A stretch of 64,000 nt of DNA from Duganella margarita (GTDB lineage Bacteria; Pseudomonadota; Gammaproteobacteria; Burkholderiales; Burkholderiaceae_D). This document shows positions 20,418-29,028 of this stretch, one piece after another. The DNA is taken from NCBI RefSeq assembly GCF_009857535.1, contig NZ_WWCS01000001.1, forward strand, positions 62,001 to 126,000, read 5' to 3'. Position 1 is the first letter of the stretch. Each line of letters starts with the position of its first letter. Position numbers and translations under genes: made by a program. The notes below the pieces were generated by a model. The model saw only the letters and a list, made by a program, of their open reading frames with translations. It searched no databases and was not told the DNA's origin.

Positions 20418-22544
20418 TTACTTCTCGGTCAAACCACGACGTTCCAGCAGCGGTTCGATCTTGGCATCGCGGCCGCGGAAGTTGCGGTACATTTGCATCG
20501 CGTCCATGGTGCCGCCTTTCGACAGCAACATCTTGCGGAAATAGTCGCCGTTCTTGCGCTGCATGCCGCCGTTTTCGGTGAACCAGTCGACGGTGTCGGC
20601 GTCCAGCTTCTCCGACCACAGGTAGCCGTAGTAGCCGGCCGAGTAGCCGCCCGCGAACACGTGCGAGAAGTAGGTGGTGCGGTAGCGCGGCGGCACCGGC
20701 GCGTAGTCAACGCCGGCGTCCTTCAGCGATTTCGCCTCGAAGCTCAGGACATCCATCGGGATCTGCGACACGCCCAGCTGGTGCCATTTCTGGTCCAGGA
20801 TCGACGCCGCCAAGTACTCGGTGGTGCGGAAGCCTTCGTTGAATTTTTTCGACGCGATTACCTTGTCCAGCAGTTCCTGCGGCATCGGCGCGCCGGTCTG
20901 GTAATGCTTGGCGTAGTTGGCCAGCACCGCCGGATCGACCGACCACATTTCATTGACCTGCGACGGGAACTCGACGAAGTCGCGCGGCACGCGGGTGCCG
21001 GAGAAGCGCGGGTACTTCACGTTCGAGAACATGCCGTGCAGCGCGTGACCGAATTCATGGAATGCGGTACGCAGCTCGTCGTAGGTGAGCAGCGTCGGCT
21101 CGCCCGGATTCGGCTTTGGAATGTTGAGGTGATTCGCCACCACCGGATGGGTGCCCATCAGCGACGATTGCGACACGTAGGCGTTCATCCAGGCGCCACC
21201 GCGCTTGTTGGAACGCGCGTAGTAGTCGCCGATGAAGATCGCCAGCTGCTTGCCGTCGGCGTCAAACACGTCCCACACGCGCACGTCCGAATCGTACACC
21301 GGCAGATCCTTGCGCTCCTTGAAGGTCAGGCCGTACACCTTGTTGGCCGCGTAGAACACGCCGTTGGTGATGACGTTATTCAGCTCAAAATAAGGACGCA
21401 ACTGGTTCTGGTCGAAGTTGAAGCGCTCGGCACGCACCTTGTCGCTGTAGAACGACCAGTCCTGCGCAGCCAGCTGAAAGCCGCCTTTTTCCTTGTCGAT
21501 CACTTGCTGGATTTCGGCGCCTTCCTTCTTCGCGTTGGCGACGGCAGGGCGGGCGAATTCCGACAGCATCTTGTTGACGGCCTCCGGATCATGCGCAGTC
21601 TGGTCTTCCAGCGAGTAGGCGGCGAAGCTTGGATAACCCAGCAGCGCTGCCTTCTCGGCGCGCAGCTTGGCCAGCGACAGCACCACTTGCGTGTTATCGA
21701 ACTGGCCGCCATGGCTGCCGCGCGCCAGCGACAGCGCCATCAGCTTCTCGCGCACCGCGCGGTTGGTCAGCACCGCCAGGCTGGCCTGGCCGGTGGTGTT
21801 CACCACCGGAATCAGGAACTTGCCGTCCTGCCCCTTGGCCTTGGCGGCGGCAGCGGCGGCGTCGATCGCCTTGTCCGACATCCCAGCCAGTTCTTCACGC
21901 GTGTCCACCACCAGCGCCGAGGCGTTGGCTTCTTCCAGCACGTTCTGCGCGAAGGTGGTTTGCAGCTTGGCCAGTTCAGCGTTCATCGATTTCAGCTTGG
22001 CCTTGTCGGCATCCGACAGCTGCGCACCGGCGCGCACGAAGTCGGTGTTGTAGCGCTCCAGCAGATATTTTGACTCCGCATCCAGGTGCAGCTTGTCGCG
22101 CTTGTCGAACAGCGCCTTGACGCGCGCATACAGTTTGCTGTTCAGGCGAATCGCGTCGCTGTGGGCGGCCAGTTTCGGCGACAGCTCGCGCTCCAGCGCC
22201 TTGAAGGTGTCGTTGGTGTTGGCGCCCGACAGGTTGCCGAACACGCTCGATACGCGCGACAGCAGCTGGCCGGATTTTTCCATCGCTACGATGGTGTTGT
22301 CGAAAGTCGGCGCGGCTTTATTGTTGGCGATCGCTTCGATCTCGATGGCGTTCTGGCGCATGCCTTCTTCAAACGCCGGCGCGTAGTCTTCGTTCTTGAT
22401 CTTGTCGAAGGCCGGATAGCCGAACGGCAGGGTGCTCGGCTTGGCGAACGGATTCGATGCCGGCAGCAGCGACGCGGGTTCCGCCTGCGCGACGCTGAAT
22501 ACTGCCGCGATGCTGGCGGCGATAATGAGGTTGGTACGATTCAT
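20418..22544 (-). CDS. M3 family oligopeptidase, exported (Dcp-like), first copy
   Basis: A 708-residue zinc metallopeptidase of the thimet oligopeptidase family. A signal peptide (cleavage near AQA/EPA) points to the periplasm. The HEFGH zinc motif lies at about 494-498, followed by an ALHGMFSNVKYPRFSGT region typical of dipeptidyl carboxypeptidases. It probably trims peptides, including cell-wall or signal-sequence fragments. It is a tandem paralogue of the next gene (16 bases apart, same length). Its 3' end is the source of the two remnants inside the T6SS array. No terminator is visible between it and the convergent immunity pseudogene. Confidence 0.9.
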   Translation of the reverse strand: MNRTNLIIAASIAAVFSVAQAEPASLLPASNPFAKPSTLPFGYPAFDKIKNEDYAPAFEEGMRQNAIEIEAIANNKAAPTFDNTIVAMEKSGQLLSRVSSVFGNLSGANTNDTFKALERELSPKLAAHSDAIRLNSKLYARVKALFDKRDKLHLDAESKYLLERYNTDFVRAGAQLSDADKAKLKSMNAELAKLQTTFAQNVLEEANASALVVDTREELAGMSDKAIDAAAAAAKAKGQDGKFLIPVVNTTGQASLAVLTNRAVREKLMALSLARGSHGGQFDNTQVVLSLAKLRAEKAALLGYPSFAAYSLEDQTAHDPEAVNKMLSEFARPAVANAKKEGAEIQQVIDKEKGGFQLAAQDWSFYSDKVRAERFNFDQNQLRPYFELNNVITNGVFYAANKVYGLTFKERKDLPVYDSDVRVWDVFDADGKQLAIFIGDYYARSNKRGGAWMNAYVSQSSLMGTHPVVANHLNIPKPNPGEPTLLTYDELRTAFHEFGHALHGMFSNVKYPRFSGTRVPRDFVEFPSQVNEMWSVDPAVLANYAKHYQTGAPMPQELLDKVIASKKFNEGFRTTEYLAASILDQKWHQLGVSQIPMDVLSFEAKSLKDAGVDYAPVPPRYRTTYFSHVFAGGYSAGYYGYLWSEKLDADTVDWFTENGGMQRKNGDYFRKMLLSKGGTMDAMQMYRNFRGRDAKIEPLLERRGLTEK

Positions 22545-22560
22545 TGAAATCTCTCTAAAA

Positions 22561-24687
22561 TTATTTACCGGTCAGGCCACGACGTTCCAGCAGCGGCTCG
22601 ATCACCGGATCGCGGCCACGGAAGTTGCGGAACAAATTCATCGCATCGTCGGTGCCGCCGCGCGACAGCAGCTTGGCGCGGAACCAGTCGCCGTTCTTGC
22701 GTTGCAGGCCGCCGTTTTCCTTGAACCATTCGACGGTGTCGGCATCCAGCTTTTCGGACCACAGGTAGGCGTAGTAGCCGGCCGAATAGCCGCCGGAGAA
22801 GCTGTGCGAGAAGTAGGTAGTGCGGTAGCGTGGCGGCACCGGCGCGAAGTCAACGCCCATGTCCTTCAGCGACTGCGCTTCAAACGCCAGCACGTCGGTC
22901 GGAATCTGCGCAGGGGTCAGCTGGTGCCAGCGCTGGTCCAGCAGCGATGCCGACAGATATTCGGTGGTCAGGAAGCCCTGGTTGAACTTCTTCGACGCCA
23001 GCACCTTGTCCAGCAGCTCTTTCGGCATCGGCTCGCCGGTCTTGTAATGCTTGGCGTAGTTGGACAGCACCTCTGGCCACACGGCCCACATCTCGTTGAC
23101 CTGCGACGGATACTCGACGAAGTCGCGCGGCACGCTGGTGCCGGAGAAGCGTGGGTACTTCACGTTGGAGAACATGCCGTGCAGCGCGTGGCCGAATTCG
23201 TGGAAGGCGGTCTTCACCTCATCGTAGGTCAGCAGCGTCGGCTCGCCGGCCGGCGGCTTCGGAATATTCAGGTGATTGGCCACCACCGAGTGGGTGCCCA
23301 GCAGCGACGATTGCGAGATGTACTCGTTCATCCATGCGCCGCCTTGCTTGTTGGAGCGGGCGTACATATCGGCGATGAAGATGGCCAACTGCTTGCCATC
23401 GGCGTCGAACACGTCGAACACGCGCACGTCCGGGTTGTACACCGGCAGATCCTTGCGCTCCTTGAACGACAGGCCATACAGCTTGTTCGCGGCATAAAAC
23501 ACGCCGTTGGTCAGTACGTTGTTCAGTTCAAAGTAGGGCTTAAGCTGGTTCTCGTCGAAGGCGAAGCGCTGCGCGCGCACCTTGTCGGTGTAGAAGGCCC
23601 AGTCGGAGGCGTCGATCTTGAAGCCGCCCTTGTCGGCATCGACCACGGCTTGCAGGTCGGCCGCTTCTTTCTTCGCGTTGTTGACGGCCGGCTTGGCCAG
23701 TTCGCTCAGCAGCTTGTTGACCGACGCGGTGTCGTGCGCGGTCTGGTCTTCCAGCGAGTAGGCGGCGAAGTTTTCGTAGCCCAGCAGCGTGGCTTTTTCG
23801 GCGCGCGCCTTGGCGATCTTCAGCACAACGTCGCGATTATCGAATTCACCGCCATGGCTACCGCGTGCCAGCGACAGCGCCATCAGCTTTTCGCGCACGG
23901 CGCGGTTGGTCAGTTCCGCCAGCGGCGGCTGGCCCGAGGTGTTGACCACGGCGACCAGGAATTTGCCGTCCTGGCCTTTGGCCTTGGCGGCAGCGGCGGC
24001 GGCATCGATGGCGGCAGGGCTCATGCCGGCCAGCTCTTCGCGCGTGTCGACCAGCAGGCCGGAGGCGTTGGTTTCCTTCAGCACGTTCTGGGTGAAGGTG
24101 GTTTGCAGCTTGGCGATGGTGCCGTTGATGGCCTTCAGTTTTTCCTTGTCGGCGGCCGACAGGTTGGCGCCGGCGCGCACGAAGTCGGTGTGGTAGCGTT
24201 CCAGCAGGTGCTCGGATTCGGGGTCCAGCTTGAGCGTGGTGCGCTTGTCGTACAGCGATTTCACGCGTGCATACAGCTTGGCGTTGAGGTAAATGGCGTC
24301 GGCATGCGCGGCCAGTTTCGGCGACATTTCGCTGTCGATGGCATCCAGCTTGTCGTTGGTGTTGGCGCCTTGCAGATTACCGAAGATGGTTTGTACGCGG
24401 GTCAGCAGCGCGCCGGATTTTTCCATCGCCACGATGGTGTTGTCGAAGCTCGGCGCGGCCTTGTTGTTGGCGATGGCGTCGACTTCCTTCAGTTGCTGGC
24501 GCATGCCTTCGTTGAAGGCTGGGATAAAGTGCTCGTCCTTGATCTTGTCAAACTGCGGGTAGTGGAACGGCAAGGTGCTGGCGGTGGCCAGCGGATTGCC
24601 AGCCAAGGTGGCCGGGGCTGCCAGCACAGTCTGGGAGAAAGCCAGGCCAAGAGCGGCCGCGACTACGAGCATTTGAGGACGGGACAT
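22561..24687 (-). CDS. M3 family oligopeptidase, exported (Dcp-like), second copy
   Basis: A 708-residue paralogue of the product of the neighbouring gene, close along its whole length (for example SNVKYPRFSGTSVPRDFVEYP and ILDQ/LLDQRWHQL). It has a signal peptide (cleavage near VLA/APA) and HEFGH at about residue 494-498. It is the first gene of a two-gene operon with the copy at 20418. The pair arose by gene duplication, but divergence between the copies is much larger than within the T6SS array, so it is older. Confidence 0.9.
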   Translation of the reverse strand: MSRPQMLVVAAALGLAFSQTVLAAPATLAGNPLATASTLPFHYPQFDKIKDEHFIPAFNEGMRQQLKEVDAIANNKAAPSFDNTIVAMEKSGALLTRVQTIFGNLQGANTNDKLDAIDSEMSPKLAAHADAIYLNAKLYARVKSLYDKRTTLKLDPESEHLLERYHTDFVRAGANLSAADKEKLKAINGTIAKLQTTFTQNVLKETNASGLLVDTREELAGMSPAAIDAAAAAAKAKGQDGKFLVAVVNTSGQPPLAELTNRAVREKLMALSLARGSHGGEFDNRDVVLKIAKARAEKATLLGYENFAAYSLEDQTAHDTASVNKLLSELAKPAVNNAKKEAADLQAVVDADKGGFKIDASDWAFYTDKVRAQRFAFDENQLKPYFELNNVLTNGVFYAANKLYGLSFKERKDLPVYNPDVRVFDVFDADGKQLAIFIADMYARSNKQGGAWMNEYISQSSLLGTHSVVANHLNIPKPPAGEPTLLTYDEVKTAFHEFGHALHGMFSNVKYPRFSGTSVPRDFVEYPSQVNEMWAVWPEVLSNYAKHYKTGEPMPKELLDKVLASKKFNQGFLTTEYLSASLLDQRWHQLTPAQIPTDVLAFEAQSLKDMGVDFAPVPPRYRTTYFSHSFSGGYSAGYYAYLWSEKLDADTVEWFKENGGLQRKNGDWFRAKLLSRGGTDDAMNLFRNFRGRDPVIEPLLERRGLTGK

Positions 24688-25004
24688 AAATGAGCTTTCA
24701 AAAAAACACCAGTAAAAATGCTGACTGGACCAAACAGCAGCACGTTAAGCAACAAATCATAGCAGCGCGACGCAGGCCTCGTCACTGCAAATGATGCTGC
24801 ACTGCACTTGATTGGAAAGCGGCGCTGTTTGCCGAAGAATGATCAGCTTGGCAGGAAATTTCCGTGGAAAATGATACCAAAGCGGGAGCTGGCGAAATAA
24901 CGCAACAAGGCCAGGCAGGTGCTGGCCGCTGCCGCGAAACCTCGAGCGGCCGGCCCCCCTCGGGCCACACCAGAACGATGCAACCGCCGGGGGCGAGCAG
25001 GCTG
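24688..25004. other. Intergenic stretch with no recognised feature
   Basis: About 317 bases between the M3 peptidase gene and the TMEM175-type gene, both on the minus strand. It must hold the promoter of the peptidase operon, but no clear -35/-10 pair stands out. Small frames on either strand (for example 24782-25027 minus) show no family pattern. Confidence 0.5.
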
Positions 25005-25577
25005 TCAAGACTTGAGGCGCGCCTCAATGCGGCGGTCCGGCAGGAACCAGATGCCGGCGACCAGCACGTACACCGCGAAGCCCGCCAGCGGATAGACGAA
25101 CGACGCGCCGATGCCGACTAAATACATCAGCATCGAGATCTTGCCCTTCCAATCGCTGCCGATCGCCGCCTTCAGGACTTCGTTATGGGTCTCAAGGCAG
25201 CGCGCCAGCATCAGATAAGCCGTGCTGGACATGAACAGCACAAAGCCGTAGCAGGCCAGCGGCACCGCCGTAAAATGGTGCTCGCCGATCCAGCTGGTCA
25301 CAAACGGCACCAGCGACAGCCAGAACAGCAGGTGCAGGTTAGCCCACAGCACGCCGCCGGTGGTCCTGGTCACCGCGTGGATCATGTGATGATGGTTATT
25401 CCAGTAAATGCCGACGTAGATAAAGCTCAACACATAACTGAGAAACACCGGCCACAGCGGCTCCAGCGCCGCCCAGTCCGACCCATGCGGCACCTTCAGC
25501 TCCAGCACCATAATCGTAATAATGATCGCGATGACGCCATCGCTGAATGCTTCCAACCTGCCTTTACCCACCCACAT
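25005..25577 (-). CDS. TMEM175 family (DUF1211) potassium channel-like membrane protein
   Basis: A protein of about 190 residues with the family signature at the N terminus: GKGRLEAFSDGVIAIIITIMVLELKVP. In TMEM175 the FSD motif and the hydrophobic residues of this first helix line a K+-selective pore. Roughly six hydrophobic helices follow. I chose ATG 25577 (MWVGKGRLEAF); an upstream GTG at 25622 would add 15 residues. The ribosome site (GGGGAG) lies directly against ATG 25577, too close to be ideal, so the start is uncertain. Confidence 0.82.
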   Translation of the reverse strand: MWVGKGRLEAFSDGVIAIIITIMVLELKVPHGSDWAALEPLWPVFLSYVLSFIYVGIYWNNHHHMIHAVTRTTGGVLWANLHLLFWLSLVPFVTSWIGEHHFTAVPLACYGFVLFMSSTAYLMLARCLETHNEVLKAAIGSDWKGKISMLMYLVGIGASFVYPLAGFAVYVLVAGIWFLPDRRIEARLKS

Positions 25578-25663
25578 CTCCCCAAAGTAAGAAACTTGCA
25601 ACGTCACGGACGCGATCGCCACGCATTGTGGTCCAAATCGCCGTTCGCGACAACCGCATTAGC

Positions 25664-26110
25664 TTACTGGCGGATTTCCGGCTCCGTCAGTTGCGCCAGC
25701 AGTACCAGCGACTCTTGCCAGCCGAGGTAGCAGGCTTCGGTCGGGATGACGGCCGGGATGCCTTCCTGTATGACCTTCATTTCAACGCCGCAAAAGACTT
25801 CGCGCAGCGTGACGGTGGTTTGCATCTGGCCTGGCAGGTTGGGATCGTCGAACACGACGGTGTAGCGCAGCTTTTCGCCCGGCACTAGTTCCAGGTATTC
25901 GCCGCCGAACGCATGGCTGCCGCCGGTAGTGAAATTGGTGAACGACATACGATAGGCGCCGCCTACCCTGGCGTCCAGCTGATGCACCTTGCCGATAAAG
26001 CCATGCGGCGGCAGCCACTTGGCCAGCGCATCCGGATCGAGGAAGGCGCGGTAGACGCGCTCGGCGCTGGCTTTCAAAACACGTTGCAGTTGTACGGTAT
26101 TGGTGGTCAT
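25664..26110 (-). CDS. SRPBCC family protein (AHSA1-like)
   Basis: A 148-residue START/Bet v1-fold protein. VQLQRVLKASAERVYRAFLDPDALAKWLPP is the normal start of AHSA1-type domains, and the C terminus has GWQESLVLLAQLTEPEI. Members bind hydrophobic ligands or Hsp90-like partners; the ligand is not known here. ATG 26110 (MTTNTVQL) gives the family start; the open frame extends upstream to 26218 without homology. Confidence 0.88.
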   Translation of the reverse strand: MTTNTVQLQRVLKASAERVYRAFLDPDALAKWLPPHGFIGKVHQLDARVGGAYRMSFTNFTTGGSHAFGGEYLELVPGEKLRYTVVFDDPNLPGQMQTTVTLREVFCGVEMKVIQEGIPAVIPTEACYLGWQESLVLLAQLTEPEIRQ

Positions 26111-26294
26111 GATCGATTCCCTCAAAAAGTGTGTCTGCCTGCACGACGAACCAAGGTACAGGAAATCGACATCGGCAGGCAAGATGGACTGATTGATTTT
26201 CCGTAAAGTGACTGCCAAGCAAAATCCCTATGATTCCTCATGGAAATATCGTACCCCTTACGGGTGATGAAGTGACTTCTTGAGGAGCAAATTC

Positions 26295-27053
26295 ATGGGA
26301 ACCAAACATTCTGTCGCCGCGTTGCTGATGTGTTCCACGCTGGCCTGCCACGCCGTACAGCCCATCGACCTGGGCGGGTTCGCCAATTCAGCCAGCCTGG
26401 CGATCAAGGCGGCCACTTTGACTGATGCCGAGGTGGTGGACTTGGCCAACAAGTCCTGCGCCGAGCTCGACAATCAAAACAACATCGCCGCACCGGGCAG
26501 CAAATATGCCAAGCGTCTGGCGGCGGCGCTAAAGCCGCTGAATATGAGCAAATTCAATGGCAAGCAATTGGACGCCAAGGTCTATCTGGTGACCGACGTC
26601 AACGCGTTTGCGATGGATAACGGTTGCATCCGGGTATTTGCGGGATTGATGGACATGATGAACGACGATGAAATCCGCGCCGTGGTCGGCCACGAAATCG
26701 GCCACGTGCTGCTGGGCCACTCCAAGAAATCGATGCAGACGGCCTACAGCCTGCAAGCGGCGCGCACCGCAGCCGGCGCGGCCAGCACCACGGCGGCGAC
26801 ATTGAGCCAGTCCGATCTCGGCGACCTGGGGCAGAAATTTATCCAGGCGCAGTTTTCGCAGACACAGGAAACCGCCGCCGATGACCAGTCCTACGGCATT
26901 CTGTATAAAGAAAAGCTGTCGCGCAAAGGGCTGGTAACGCTATTCCAGAAACTGGCCACGCTGGACAATTCCGGACACAGCATGTTCAGCTCCCACCCAT
27001 CCTCGCCCGATCGCGCGCAGCACATCCAGGCTCGCATCGACAAGGACGGCTGA
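26295..27053 (+). CDS. M48 family metalloprotease, exported
   Basis: A 252-residue protein with a signal peptide (cleavage near CHA/VQP). The zinc motif HEIGH begins at His133, and the downstream ETAADDQ supplies the third ligand Glu, as in the LoiP/YggG and BepA group. A GAGGAG ribosome site lies seven bases before ATG 26295. It is probably a periplasmic quality-control protease. There is no lipobox with the normal LxxC pattern (the sequence is TLAC), so lipidation is doubtful. It is convergent with the diguanylate cyclase gene, six bases away. Confidence 0.88.
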   Translation: MGTKHSVAALLMCSTLACHAVQPIDLGGFANSASLAIKAATLTDAEVVDLANKSCAELDNQNNIAAPGSKYAKRLAAALKPLNMSKFNGKQLDAKVYLVTDVNAFAMDNGCIRVFAGLMDMMNDDEIRAVVGHEIGHVLLGHSKKSMQTAYSLQAARTAAGAASTTAATLSQSDLGDLGQKFIQAQFSQTQETAADDQSYGILYKEKLSRKGLVTLFQKLATLDNSGHSMFSSHPSSPDRAQHIQARIDKDG

Positions 27054-27059
27054 GCGCCG

Positions 27060-28223
27060 TCACATGCCCAGCGTCTGCTCATCCAGCGTGCGGTTGCGGC
27101 CCAGCAGTTTGGCGCTGTACAGCAGCGCATCGGCGCGGCGCAGCATGGCGTCCACCGTGTCGCGCGCGTCCAGCACTTCGGCGATGCCGGCGCTGTAGCA
27201 CAGCGCCACGCCCAGTTCGCGCGGTCCCGCTTCTGCCAACCAAATACGCAGGCGCTGGTCGTAGGCGCGGATGGCAGCCAGGTCGGCGCCGCGCTTGAGC
27301 ACGGCGAATTCCTCGCCGCCGTAGCGGCAGATCAGGTTGCGCTCGCCGCCCACGGCGTGCATGCCCTGCACGAACAGCTTGAGTGCGCGGTCGCCGGCTT
27401 CGTGGCCATAGGTGTCGTTGATAGCCTTGAAAAAGTCCAGGTCCACCAGCATCAGGCACAAGGGCTGCTGCCGGGCGTGGCTATCGGCCAGGATGACGTG
27501 ACCCTGCTGCATCCAGGCGCGGCGGTTGAATGCGCCGGTGACGCCATCGGTGTTCGCCAGCGACTCCAGTTCGCGCGCAGCTTCGTCGCGGTGCGCCAGC
27601 AGGATGCCCACCATCGACATCACCACCGTCACATTGGCGGCCAGCGCAAACAGCAGGTTGGCCGGATGCGGCGCGAAGAAGTTGGGAAATTGATCGGTGT
27701 AGAACGTGCCCAGCACGCCGCGCGCGGCGGTCGCCGCCATTTGCACCAGCAGCGAGACCAGCAGCAACCAGCGCCAGCGGCCAACCGGCACCTGCGGCTT
27801 GCGGCACAGCGCCGCCGCCACCATCGCCAGTTGCAGCGTCAGCAGACCGTTGGCCCAGCCCACGCGAAAGGCGTAGTGGTCGAAGCCGATGCCGTAGCCC
27901 AGCGTCATGACCAGCGCCGTCACCATCGGCGCCCGCGCTACCGCTTCGCGGCCGCACCACAGGTCGAAGGCGATGGCGCTGCAGGCCAGGCCGACGGCGA
28001 TGCCGGCCATTGCCAGCGTCGACAGCAACCGGTCGACCCAGCCGCCCGCCGCCACCAGCCCGGACGACAGCAGCAATACCCAACCCAGCGCTTGCAGACC
28101 GACGCCGAGTTGGGCCCGGCGCGCGGCCAGGTTGACCTTGCCCATCACGGCCAGCAATGCCGCTGCCATCGTCAGCAAGCTGAGCGTCATGGCTATGAGC
28201 AAAGAGGCAACATCGATGTGCAT
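27060..28223 (-). CDS. Membrane-bound diguanylate cyclase (GGDEF)
   Basis: A 387-residue protein. The N-terminal half (about 1-195) has six or seven hydrophobic helices, a membrane sensor of the MASE type, followed by a GGDEF domain with DGVTGAFNRRAW and an intact GGEEF active site near residue 300. An RxxD inhibitory site is not obvious. It should make c-di-GMP from two GTP at the membrane. ATG 28223 (MHIDVASLL) is preferred to a TTG at 28262, although no good ribosome site is seen for either. Confidence 0.88.
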   Translation of the reverse strand: MHIDVASLLIAMTLSLLTMAAALLAVMGKVNLAARRAQLGVGLQALGWVLLLSSGLVAAGGWVDRLLSTLAMAGIAVGLACSAIAFDLWCGREAVARAPMVTALVMTLGYGIGFDHYAFRVGWANGLLTLQLAMVAAALCRKPQVPVGRWRWLLLVSLLVQMAATAARGVLGTFYTDQFPNFFAPHPANLLFALAANVTVVMSMVGILLAHRDEAARELESLANTDGVTGAFNRRAWMQQGHVILADSHARQQPLCLMLVDLDFFKAINDTYGHEAGDRALKLFVQGMHAVGGERNLICRYGGEEFAVLKRGADLAAIRAYDQRLRIWLAEAGPRELGVALCYSAGIAEVLDARDTVDAMLRRADALLYSAKLLGRNRTLDEQTLGM

Positions 28224-28315
28224 GGTGAGCAAAAGTGAGGGCGTAAGGAAGGAGTATATCAAGCCCGCCTGGGCTACACTGAGGGACTTACATCGCTTAA
28301 CAACAGGAAGGACGA

Positions 28316-28783
28316 ATGGAAAACTACGCGGAACTGCTGGAAACGCTGACGCAGCAGGAAAAGGAATTGCAATTTACCGCCTTCAGCAGCGATACCGCGC
28401 TGACGCTGGGCTTGAAGATTGTGGAACTGGCCAGGGCGCGCGAGAAGAGCATCACGGTCAACATCACCGTCAACGGCAAGGTGCTGTTCCACCATGCGAT
28501 GCAGGGCGCCTCGGCCGACCAGGCCGACTGGATACGGCGCAAGAACAATGTGGTGGCGCGCTTCGGCCGCTGCTCGTTCTACATCGGCATCGACCACAAG
28601 CACCGTGGCGTGGTGTTCGAAGACATCAAGTACCTCAATCCGGAAGACCACGCGGCCAACGGCGGCGCCTTCCCGATCACCATCAAGGACACCGGCATCA
28701 TCGGCACCGTCACCGTGTCCGGCCTGCGCCAGGCCGAAGACCACGCGCTGGTGATCGAAGCGCTGCGCGCCGTGCTGGCCTGA
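28316..28783 (+). CDS. UPF0303 / haem-degrading domain protein
   Basis: A 155-residue protein of the UPF0303 family (PF03928 fold, related to HbpS and the corrinoid-adenosyltransferase-like group): SSDTALTLGLKIVELARAREKSITVNI near the N terminus and GAFPITIKDTGIIGTVTVSGL near the C terminus. The function is unknown. An AGGAAGGA ribosome site precedes ATG 28316. The stop is directly next to the stop of slyX on the other strand. Confidence 0.88.
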   Translation: MENYAELLETLTQQEKELQFTAFSSDTALTLGLKIVELARAREKSITVNITVNGKVLFHHAMQGASADQADWIRRKNNVVARFGRCSFYIGIDHKHRGVVFEDIKYLNPEDHAANGGAFPITIKDTGIIGTVTVSGLRQAEDHALVIEALRAVLA

Positions 28784-28993
28784 TCAATAGTGCGGCGGGC
28801 GCTCGTGCGGCAGCTGGCCGCCGCTGCTTTGGGAGGCATTGCGCACATGCTGCGCCAGCGACGCGCACAGCTGCTCGAGCTGGTCGATCTGCTTCTGCTG
28901 CTGGTGGATGCGGTCGTTGAGCGAGTCCACCATGTCTTCGGCGTACGCCAGCTTGATTTCGATGTTGATGAAGCGGTCTTCGGTGTGGCTCAC
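28784..28993 (-). CDS. slyX: SlyX family protein
   Basis: A 69-residue protein with a coiled-coil heptad pattern (INIEIKLAYAEDMVDSLNDRIHQQQKQIDQLEQL) and the C-terminal PHERPPHY that marks SlyX. The role is unknown. It lies downstream of, and on the same strand as, the chemoreceptor gene, with 35 bases between. Confidence 0.92.
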   Translation of the reverse strand: MSHTEDRFINIEIKLAYAEDMVDSLNDRIHQQQKQIDQLEQLCASLAQHVRNASQSSGGQLPHERPPHY

Positions 28994-29028
28994 GGCATAC
29001 TCCCTGCTGGAAAGCAGGCATTGTAACG

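Noticed and set aside
22432..24693. A 753-residue open frame on the plus strand opposite the second M3 peptidase gene
   Set aside because: It is an antisense shadow; a similar frame lies opposite the first copy because the sense genes are homologous.
24782..25027. Small minus-strand frame with LLAPGGCIVLVWPEG, slightly like a methyltransferase strand
   Set aside because: Too short, no further motif, and no ribosome site; it could be chance.
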